Below, in pieces: positions 57,502 to 64,000 of a stretch of DNA of 64,000 nucleotides. The translations under genes were made by a program, and so were the position numbers. Source of the stretch: Phycisphaerales bacterium (GTDB lineage: Bacteria > Planctomycetota > Phycisphaerae > UBA1845 > Fen-1342). The stretch is from positions 1,240,001 to 1,304,000 of the forward strand of contig JADJWG010000002.1 in the NCBI GenBank assembly GCA_016716475.1, given 5' to 3'. Position 1 is the stretch's first letter, and every line of letters starts with the position of its first letter. Below the pieces are notes generated by a model. It searched no databases. It worked only from the letters and a program-made list of their open reading frames with translations, and was not told where the DNA came from.

Positions 57502-58479
57502 TTAGGGCGCCGGATCCAGCTCCGCGAGCAACGCCAAGTCGTCGGCCGTCAGCGGCCCGAGGTCTGCGGCCACCACATTGTCGGCTACCTGTACCGCGGT
57601 CTTCGCCCCCGGAATCACCGTGTGGCAGGCCGCATGCGTCAGGCAGAAACGCAGTGCTACCTGGGATTGGGTCTGCGTGGGATAGCGAGCAAACAGCGGC
57701 TGCAGCGCTTCGAGCCGAAATAGATAGCTTTCCAGCTTGTCAGGTGACAGGTTCATGCCGCGATGATCGTCCGGTCCGAAGCGCGTGGCGCGCGTGAACT
57801 TGCCGGTGAGCAGGCCGAACAGCAACGGAATGCGCACGATGATTCCGAGGCCGTACTGCCGGGCCTTGGGGAGCAGCACCTCCTCGGCCGCACGCTCCAG
57901 CAGGTTATACCGCACTTGCAGGACATCCAGCTCGGCATGATGTGCATCGAGCACGGTCGCCTGCTCCGTTTCTTTGAACGACTGCACACTCAGCCCCGTG
58001 TAACGCACCTTGCCTTGGCGTCGCAGTGTGGCAAGCGCGTCCCAGGGTTCGTCGCGCTCCAGGTGCTCCAGATCGGGGCTGTGCAACTGGTACAGGTCGA
58101 GGGTGTCCACTCGCAGTCGCTGCAAGCTCTGCTCGGCCGCGAACAGCAGGTAGTCCTTCGCGTAATTCTGCCGGATGGGTCCGTAACCGGTGTCGTGGTC
58201 CTGGGCCGCAAAATAAAAATCGTTCCCGCCCTTGGTCGCGACCGTCAACGCCGGCCCACCGCGCTCCGCCAGAACCGCGGCAATCAGTTCTTCGGAATGC
58301 CCGAAACCATACGTATCCGCCGTGTCGAGGAAGGTCACGCCGGCATCGAGGGCGGCGTGCAGGGCTGCCTTGGAGACTGCGTCATCCGTCGGGCCCCAGT
58401 GGCTGCCACCGATCGCCCAGGCCCCGAATCCCACTGCGGATACCTGCGGGCCGCGAGAGCCCAATGGCACGTATTGCAC
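57502..58479 (-). CDS. Aldo/keto reductase
   Basis: The NADPH-dependent oxidoreductase (325 aa) has the TIM-barrel AKR signature: VSAVGFGAWAIGG, the catalytic Asp and Tyr in FLDTADTYGFGHSEEL, the Lys in VATKGG and His in LYQLHSPDLEHLE. The C-terminal cofactor segment reads HTVIPGAKTAVQVADNV. The length fits the family. The start is GTG 58479 with GGAGG 5 nt upstream; an upstream extension of 24 residues lacks this support. Substrate is unknown. Confidence 0.93.
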   Translation of the reverse strand: MQYVPLGSRGPQVSAVGFGAWAIGGSHWGPTDDAVSKAALHAALDAGVTFLDTADTYGFGHSEELIAAVLAERGGPALTVATKGGNDFYFAAQDHDTGYGPIRQNYAKDYLLFAAEQSLQRLRVDTLDLYQLHSPDLEHLERDEPWDALATLRRQGKVRYTGLSVQSFKETEQATVLDAHHAELDVLQVRYNLLERAAEEVLLPKARQYGLGIIVRIPLLFGLLTGKFTRATRFGPDDHRGMNLSPDKLESYLFRLEALQPLFARYPTQTQSQVALRFCLTHAACHTVIPGAKTAVQVADNVVAADLGPLTADDLALLAELDPAP

Positions 58480-58562
58480 GGTTACCTCCGCAATCTCTTG
58501 ACGGTCGCGATCAACAGAACCAGCATAGTTACTTCCGGCCATGGTCGCCAAGGTAGGCCGAT

Positions 58563-58591
58563 TTGACAGGCGCCCATGCCGAATCTAAACT
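58563..58591 (+). promoter_or_regulatory. Promoter of tRNA-His
   Basis: A perfect TTGACA (58563-58568) and TAAACT (58586-58591) are exactly 17 nt apart; transcription would begin about 35 nt before the mature tRNA-His. Confidence 0.6.
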
Positions 58592-58632
58592 GCCCCATCT
58601 ACCCGTAAGTGGGCGTTGCGGCGCCCAAGCGC

Positions 58633-58706
58633 GCCGGTGTAGCTCAGTTGGCGAGAGCGCTTGACTGTGGATCAAGAGGTCCCGCGTTCGAATCGCGGCG
58701 CCGGCA
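58633..58706 (+). tRNA. tRNA-His (anticodon GUG), without encoded G-1 and with A73
   Basis: Acceptor GCCGGTG / CGCCGGC (one G-U pair), D arm GCTC/GAGC, anticodon stem CTTGA/TCAAG with loop CTGTGGA (anticodon GTG) and T arm CCGCG/CGCGG with TTCGAAT are all present. The base before position 1 is C and position 73 is A. Most bacterial histidine tRNAs encode G-1 paired with C73; this one does not. CCA is not encoded. Confidence 0.95.
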
Positions 58707-59126
58707 ATTTCCCCCTTTCTATTTGCGCTAGCCGCGATCGCCTGCCAACCGCCATTGGTTGAAGACGGCCGCGCAGCGAGCATTTGTTGAACGTCACCGC
58801 TACCTGCGGACCAGCCGAGGGTACACTGAAACCGTTCAGTTATCTCCTGTCCTCGACCGTCGGGTTTAAGGAGTAAGTGCGCCGAATGGCGCAGCAGAAA
58901 AACCCGCTCGGGTCGGGAAAACCTGCCTAATTCCCTTGCCTACCGATTCATTTCCGGGCATGATAACAGATGGATATATAATCCTGCTCTTCGGAGCGCC
59001 GCCGCAGTGCGTGTGCAGACTCACGAAATGTGTGGTCTGCGGTGATGCTTCGCAATGGGTCGTTCGATTGGCATCACCAAGCTCACTTCTTCGCCTGCGC
59101 AGCGCCACAGATTGCGAGGAACCATC
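58707..59126 (+). other. Upstream region of the prepilin-like gene
   Basis: About 420 bp, no supported gene. A TATAAT (58977-58982) stands about 145 nt before the start codon at 59127 in an AT-richer stretch and may be the -10 box; a matching -35 was not found. A shorter upstream start for the protein (59055) has no ribosome site and was rejected. Confidence 0.4.
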
Positions 59127-60050
59127 ATGCCCAGTGCTGCTTCTTCACGTTGCCCGCGCGTCCAAACCGTTTGCGGCTTCACGCTGATCGAGTTGCTCGT
59201 CGTGGTCGCCATCATCGCACTCCTCATCTCGATCCTGTTGCCCAGCATGGCCGCCGCGCGTGAACAGACCCGTTCCGTGAAATGCCTGGCCAACCTGCGT
59301 TCTATCGGCCAAGGCATCACGATGTATGCTCAGGATCAACGTGGCGTATTGCCCGGCCCGCTGCATCCTCCCATTTACCGCAATACGGGCTCGGCCATTC
59401 CGGGCGAAACGACCGTCGATGGCTTCCCCGTCATGAACCCCAATACCGAGCGACCATGGTTCCTTTTGGCGCGCCTCGCACCCGTGATGGCGAGTGGCCC
59501 GGATGATCTCCTGAAGTACGTCGACCTCGTAGGAACGTGCCCAACGGCGAAGCAGAAGAACACCGATTCCAATTTCCTGCCGAACGTGAATCAGAATCCG
59601 AGTTGGAGCCGGCCCTACAACTACCTGGTCAATTCCTGGAACAATACCGAACCGCGTTTCTACTTTGGCTGGACCAACATCGGCGTGACATGGGAGGGCT
59701 GGGTCAACGCTTATAACGCCAATCCGAACGGTACGGCGCAGCCGCCGAAGAAGTTGGATGCGGTGCGGCGGTCTGCCGAGGAGTGGGCAGTTGGGGATGC
59801 CTGGTGGGACTTCCGCCGGACTTTCATCGCTCCCGGCCAGTTCGCCGACCGAATGCTCGGCACCTGGCAACTCCTGACGTCGAACCCGACCACTTCAGCA
59901 AATATGTCGCACAACCCGCTGCCGCGGACTCCGTACCACCGTAATAACCGCGGTACGAACCTGGTTTACTTCGACGGGCACGCGGCGACGTTCGTCGGGA
60001 TCGACGAATGGGCGCAGAAATTCCCGGCCAACCAGCCAACCCCGCCCTAG
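59127..60050 (+). CDS. Type II pseudopilin/DUF1559-like secreted protein
   Basis: The 307-aa protein has a type IV prepilin leader: the cleavage/methylation site G17-F18 with E22, followed by the hydrophobic helix LIELLVVVAIIALLISILLP. It then has the planctomycete DUF1559-like pattern SVKCLANLRSIGQGITMYAQD and the C-terminal NLVYFDGHAATFVGI with the DGH motif. Such proteins are abundant in planctomycetes and are processed by a prepilin peptidase. Function is not known. GAGGA precedes ATG 59127. It is the first of a group of three exported-protein genes. Confidence 0.88.
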   Translation: MPSAASSRCPRVQTVCGFTLIELLVVVAIIALLISILLPSMAAAREQTRSVKCLANLRSIGQGITMYAQDQRGVLPGPLHPPIYRNTGSAIPGETTVDGFPVMNPNTERPWFLLARLAPVMASGPDDLLKYVDLVGTCPTAKQKNTDSNFLPNVNQNPSWSRPYNYLVNSWNNTEPRFYFGWTNIGVTWEGWVNAYNANPNGTAQPPKKLDAVRRSAEEWAVGDAWWDFRRTFIAPGQFADRMLGTWQLLTSNPTTSANMSHNPLPRTPYHRNNRGTNLVYFDGHAATFVGIDEWAQKFPANQPTPP

Positions 60051-60337
60051 GCGGCCGGCAATGTGGTTCATCACTGCGTGCACGCGCACGCTTGCATTCG
60101 GCGATCGAGTGAGGTAGAGTGAGGCGTGGAGAAGGGAAAATGAACGGGGTCTCGACGGTCCCGTGAAAGTTGCAATTCAGCACCACATTCCCTTCCTGGT
60201 CCTGTGTGTATCGGCGTCCGTATGAGCCAATTTTGATGTCGTGACAAGGTCAGAAGTGGGCACTGCGTGGCAGCCACCGTGGAACGGTTGGGCTGTCGGC
60301 AGGCCGGCAATTCGCAAGAGAAGAAGGAGGCACGGAA

Positions 60338-61080
60338 ATGAAGTCTTTCCTCGGTAGTCTGGCAGCGGTGGCCGTGTGCGCGACGATCGCGGTCGCGGAC
60401 ATCCCTTCGCTGCAAATTTCACTCGCAATCCGCGAGACCGGCACCGCCGCCGGCATCGGCGAGAATGGTGGCACCGCTGGTGGCATCGAGTTCGTCAATC
60501 TCGACGGCCAGACACTTTACCTGGACGGCACTTGGCAGCAGTTCTCGTGGCACCTTCCTACAGCGACGCTGACCGCGTTTGCGGCGCAACGGCGAACGGC
60601 ATTCTCGAAGGATCCGCCGGGGTGATTGAGCACCTGCGGATTCGGAGCACGGGCGGTGCCGGGCCGTTCACGCTCTGGATGGATGACATCGCCAACTCGT
60701 ACCGTCCGAGCCCCGTGGTCCCGCCGACTACCGTGAACTTCGGTTCGTTCGAAGGGTATGCGGACGGCGCGGAAGTGATTTTCCAGGAGCCGAGCTTCTC
60801 CGGTTCGACCTCCGGAAACGTGCTGCCCGGCAGCGTATCGGGTGTGGACAACACGGTGGCATACACCGGCAACGCCTCTTACAAGGTGGAGTATGGCTTT
60901 GTGGACGCCGACCCGAGCCGCTGGGTTCGCTTGACGACCTTCAACACACCGAACCTGCCGAATCCCACGATCTACTTCGATCGGGACAGCACGGTGACGA
61001 TGTGGATCAAGGGCGTGCCCGAGCCAACGTCGCTGCTGCTGCTGGGACTGGGCGCGCTCGCGTTCATTCGCCGTCGCTAA
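60338..61080 (+). pseudogene. PEP-CTERM protein broken by a one-base frameshift
   Basis: From ATG 60338 (AAGGAGG upstream) the frame gives a signal peptide (FLGSLAAVAVCATIAVA), then LAIRETGTAAGIGENGGTAG and a beta-rich part, up to about 60585. It then runs out of frame to a stop at 60625. One frame over, from about 60585, the conserved sequence continues (ATANGILEGSAGVIEHLRI, FGSFEGYADGAEVIF, WVRLTTFNTPNLPNPTIYF) to the PEP-CTERM end VPEPTSLLLLGLG...RRR at 61080. Adding one base gives a normal 247-aa protein. It may be a sequencing error or a real inactivation. It is paralogous to parts of the next gene. Confidence 0.85.
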
Positions 61081-61133
61081 GGACGACGGGCTGACCCCGC
61101 CGCGCGGGGAAGCGGGACGTCCGAACTTCGCCT

Positions 61134-61187
61134 GGGACTCCGCTCTGCCCGCGACGCGCTCTGCCGCGCCGGGCAGTGCGGGGTCCC
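61134..61187 (+). terminator. Long rho-independent terminator
   Basis: Arms 61134-61151 and 61170-61187 form an 18-bp stem with one T-T mismatch and one G-U pair, and the T-rich TTGTTTTGT follows directly. It lies 54 nt past the stop of the PEP-CTERM gene. This is the clearest terminator in the window. Confidence 0.85.
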
Positions 61188-61334
61188 TTGTTTTGTACAG
61201 CCGGATGCACCGACCAGGCCCGCAGGACGGGCGGGTTGAACGGGCCGGCCGTAGTGGCAGTAGAATCAGACGCAACTCGATTTCGCGCGCTTGGCCCGCT
61301 GGGCCAGCCACGCTCGCTATCAGGAGGTTTCACG

Positions 61335-63665
61335 ATGCTGACCCGACTTTGTCGCGCGCTGCTCGTGGGCGGGGCCGCATGTCTGGCCGCGCCGGCAACC
61401 GCGCAATTCACTACCCTCGTCACCAACTTTGAGGTCCCGGCCTGGGATTTCCAGACGGAAATCCTCTTCCTCAATCCGGCGAATTCGACCTCTACGACTG
61501 GCCTGTCGCCCACGGACGGGAACAGTTCGTACATCTCGGTTGCCGGGCTGGATCCGTTTGTCGTCGTGAGCAGTGGCACGCGCGCCGCGGCTGTGTTCTG
61601 GGGGTTTACGAATCCCGGTGACCCGTCTTCGTGGGTCCGTCTGAGCACTTTCAATGCCCGCGAAATTCCCAATCCGGCCGTCCACCTTGAAGGCAAGGTG
61701 CGCTTCCGGCTCGCGGCCCGTGCATTCACGAGCAACACCTTTGCGACCCAAGTTCCAACCGGCAAGCTGCACCTGGGTATCGGCCTCCGCGAATCGGGTC
61801 AAGGCGTCCGCCTGGGTGGCAATGGCGGTACGGCTGGTGACGTGGAACAGGTTCTGGAGAGCCGCCTGCCGCTCATCTTCGCCGGCACCAACGGCCTCTG
61901 CGACACGACCATCGCGCCAGACAGCGACGACGTTCAGCTTGTCCCCGTGGGCAGCCCGGCCACTCCCGGCCAACCGGTCGTTGGCCCCGGTCCGGATGGA
62001 ATCCTCCAAACGACGGCCCAGGGTGATGATGTCCTGCGAATCACGCCCATCGGCCTGTACGAGATCCCAACCGACGGCGTCATGCGCCTGTACGAATTCG
62101 ATCTTGCAGCATTGCAGGCCTCAGAAAACATTTTCGGCCTGACGGGCGACGGCGACCTCGGAGCCACGCCGAACAATCGCGGCACACTGGATCATCTCGT
62201 GTTGACGAATGATCCCGGCAATGGGGCCGTGAATGCCAAAGTGTTTTACCTGAGCATCGACGATGTCGAGTTCGTGTCGCCGGTTCTCGATCCGCCGGCC
62301 ATCGTCACGAACCCGGTCGCCCCGCAACCGCTGGCTGAAGTCGTCACGGTGCAGTTCGTGAAGGAAGCCGCCACGCTGGTCGAGATCGTACGGCTGGACA
62401 GCGCGCAGGTGGTCGGCAGTATCGTGCCACAGGGCGCCACCATCGTGGATGTGCCGACGACGCCGCTGCCGCCGCGTGTCAGCATCGTCGCGCGTCAGAC
62501 GGTCGGTGGCAGCGTCAGCGACAATTCGGTGGCGGTGCCGATCGTCTCGCCCGGCAACGGTCCGCTACGTATCGCGATGGCGATTCGTGAGACGGCTCAG
62601 TATGACAATGGCTTGAACTGTGGCGATGATGGCACCGGCTTTGACCCCGATCAGCCCTCCACGCTCGAGTTCATCGGTTCGCAGACTCAGCAGGGCTTCG
62701 GAGTCCCGACCCCCCCACGCTTCGTACCGTCCCCGGAGTGGTTCGAGATCACCTTCGACCCCTGCGACGAGGTGTATGGTGTTGCGCAGTTCAGCGGCAA
62801 CGGCGAGATCGATTTGCGTCCGGCACCCGAGCACACCAACGGCGTGTGGGAGGGGCTCTATTTCCGCATCGATGCTCAGAACCCGACGGTCGGGCCCTTC
62901 ACGGTCTACCTTGACGACTTGGCGGTTAAGGATCGCGACGGCAACCTGATCTGCCTGGTTGACGACTTCGAAAGCTACGACGCAGGTGACTACATCATCG
63001 ATCGCATCCTCAACGGCAACGGCATGGCCGATACCGTTGCAGCCGCTACGGACATCCAGGTTGTGCCGGTCGGCAGCCCGACGTTCCCCGGCCAGATCAT
63101 CGTCGCTCCGGGTCCGGACGGCACACTGGAGACCATTCCCCAGGGCGACGACATCATTCAGCCGCTGCACGCCCGTTTCAGCTTCCCGGGCGTGTCGGGT
63201 ACCAGTATCGGCCTCGCCGCGACGCCGAACCGCACGGCCGTCACTACCGAGGATGCATTCAGCGGGTCACAGGCGCTGCGGATCGATTTCGCGTTCCTCA
63301 GCGCGTCCAATCTGAGCAGCGTGCTGCGCCTGACGACGAACGGCTCGCTCGCGACGAATCCGCCGGAGCCGTTCGTGAACCCCGACTCGGTCATCCCGCT
63401 GAGTCTCGACGGCACGCTGTGTGACAATCCCAACAACCTGGTCTACAGCGTGATGGTGCGCCTGGCACCGCCACCGGTTCCGGCCGACTGCGATAGCGAT
63501 GGCACGGTGGACATGTATGATGTGGCCTGCCTCCAGTTGTGCTTCCGTGAGTCGCCGCTGTCCGGCGGTTGCGCGATCTTTGACATCGCGCCGAACGGGG
63601 CACCTGATGGCGTGGTGAACGCCCTCGACTTCCAGTTGTTTACGTTCCTGCTGGTGGGTCCGTAG
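61335..63665 (+). CDS. Large secreted modular protein with a C-terminal dockerin-like repeat
   Basis: The 776-aa protein has a signal peptide (LVGGAACLAAPATA). Its modules resemble the preceding PEP-CTERM gene: LHLGIGLRESGQGVRLGGNG matches LAIRETGTAAGIGENGGTAG there, and SWVRLSTFNAREIPNPAV matches RWVRLTTFNTPNLPNPTI. A second copy of the RET segment (LRIAMAIRETAQYDNGLNCG) and a repeated insert of the type V-P-V-G-S-P..P-G-Q..V..G-P-D-G-L.T..Q-G-D-D are also present. The C-terminus is a dockerin-like pair (DCDSDGTVDMYDVACLQLC and IAPNGAPDGVVNALDFQLF). Binding or structural role at the cell surface is likely. CAGGAGG precedes the ATG at 61335. Confidence 0.85.
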   Translation: MLTRLCRALLVGGAACLAAPATAQFTTLVTNFEVPAWDFQTEILFLNPANSTSTTGLSPTDGNSSYISVAGLDPFVVVSSGTRAAAVFWGFTNPGDPSSWVRLSTFNAREIPNPAVHLEGKVRFRLAARAFTSNTFATQVPTGKLHLGIGLRESGQGVRLGGNGGTAGDVEQVLESRLPLIFAGTNGLCDTTIAPDSDDVQLVPVGSPATPGQPVVGPGPDGILQTTAQGDDVLRITPIGLYEIPTDGVMRLYEFDLAALQASENIFGLTGDGDLGATPNNRGTLDHLVLTNDPGNGAVNAKVFYLSIDDVEFVSPVLDPPAIVTNPVAPQPLAEVVTVQFVKEAATLVEIVRLDSAQVVGSIVPQGATIVDVPTTPLPPRVSIVARQTVGGSVSDNSVAVPIVSPGNGPLRIAMAIRETAQYDNGLNCGDDGTGFDPDQPSTLEFIGSQTQQGFGVPTPPRFVPSPEWFEITFDPCDEVYGVAQFSGNGEIDLRPAPEHTNGVWEGLYFRIDAQNPTVGPFTVYLDDLAVKDRDGNLICLVDDFESYDAGDYIIDRILNGNGMADTVAAATDIQVVPVGSPTFPGQIIVAPGPDGTLETIPQGDDIIQPLHARFSFPGVSGTSIGLAATPNRTAVTTEDAFSGSQALRIDFAFLSASNLSSVLRLTTNGSLATNPPEPFVNPDSVIPLSLDGTLCDNPNNLVYSVMVRLAPPPVPADCDSDGTVDMYDVACLQLCFRESPLSGGCAIFDIAPNGAPDGVVNALDFQLFTFLLVGP

Positions 63666-63699
63666 TTCTGCGGCCACCTGGCACACCAGGATCTTCGCC

Positions 63700-63733
63700 G
63701 GCCGTCCGACACCTGCCACGGTGCCGGGCGGCC
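63700..63733 (+). terminator. Terminator after the modular protein
   Basis: A 14-bp stem (GGCCGTCCGACACC / GGTGCCGGGCGGCC, one mismatch and one wobble) closes a 6-nt loop, 34 nt past the stop codon. Confidence 0.6.
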
Positions 63734-63858
63734 GACGTGTTGGGGGGTGGCCCGGCGCGATCCCACCGCCCCTATTCGTTTCCCGCGCCCGCGCCGCTAC
63801 GATTGCCGCTTCGGCCGGGTGGATAGTCTGCCGGCCTGCGTGCAGGAGGATGTGTACC

Positions 63859-64000
63859 GTGGGTGGATTGGTCGAGCCGCGGCTCATGCGGGGACTTCGC
63901 GACATCTTTCCCGAGGACATGCACGCGCGTCAGTGGATCATCGACACGATCCGCGGCGTGTACGAACTCTACGGTTACGTTCCGCTCGGTACTCCCGCGC
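63859..64000 (+). CDS. hisS: Histidyl-tRNA synthetase, N-terminal part (cut by window end)
   Basis: HisS charges tRNA-His. Only 47 codons are in the window: the start is GTG with AGGAGG upstream, and the chain contains EPRLMRGLRDIFPEDMHARQ and the following helix ending YELYGYVPLGTP, matching the PRGTRDILP...YGY..I.TP start of bacterial HisRS. Its motif 2 loop, which reads the tRNA-His end, lies outside. It follows the modular protein gene by about 190 bp. Confidence 0.85.
   Translation, partial: MGGLVEPRLMRGLRDIFPEDMHARQWIIDTIRGVYELYGYVPLGTPA

Overview
The window is GC-rich bacterial chromosome that best fits a member of the Planctomycetota, probably Phycisphaerae-like. Supporting signs are two PEP-CTERM-tailed secreted proteins, dockerin-type repeats of the form GDxNxDG, a prepilin-like protein with a C-terminal DGH motif, an lpxD gene (so a lipid A outer membrane), and anaerobic metabolism genes (pyruvate:ferredoxin oxidoreductase, HypF). 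This assignment is inference from gene content; no rRNA or other marker was available.

1-19 kb is mostly housekeeping: a chemoreceptor, an amidohydrolase, acetyl-CoA synthetase, gatB, a membrane-anchored MutS-family ATPase, a K+-channel-like RCK protein, a large FAD/Fe-S 2-hydroxyacid dehydrogenase, an AspT-type transporter, a PKD-like exported protein, a tiny membrane protein and lpxD. 19.3-23.9 kb is an accessory island after tRNA-Ser. It holds a 5'-truncated RHS/YD-repeat gene with an embedded dockerin, a beta-propeller-like gene directly behind it, and a displaced second copy of the RHS core; a 404-bp near-identical direct repeat brackets the propeller gene. 23.8-38.9 kb returns to core functions: recQ, a malic enzyme broken by a one-base frameshift, hypF, nifJ with a dihydroorotate-dehydrogenase-like partner, a PEP-CTERM protein, a URO-D-like protein and an inositol-monophosphatase-family phosphatase.

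39.4-45.0 kb is a second accessory island, read entirely on the minus strand. An RM pair (a beta-class TSPPY methyltransferase overlapping by ATGA a BglII-family endonuclease) sits between the N- and C-terminal remnants of a different DNA methyltransferase. Three small uncharacterised genes, a RepA/RecA-like AAA ATPase, a group of strong hairpins and a pair of 37-nt intergenic repeats surround it. This is the most unusual part of the window.

45-64 kb carries an MscS-type channel, etfBA, metF, a VOC protein, a PrcB-like secreted protein, an oligopeptide ABC ATPase, an alpha/beta hydrolase-like protein, beta-carbonic anhydrase, an O-methyltransferase, an aldo/keto reductase and tRNA-His (unusual end: no G-1, A73). 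It ends with a secreted-protein group (a prepilin-like protein, a frameshifted PEP-CTERM protein and a dockerin-tailed paralogue) and the start of hisS. Metabolically the window suggests acetate and pyruvate handling through acetyl-CoA, ferredoxin and ETF. Two independent one-base frameshifts mean base-level accuracy should be checked against reads.
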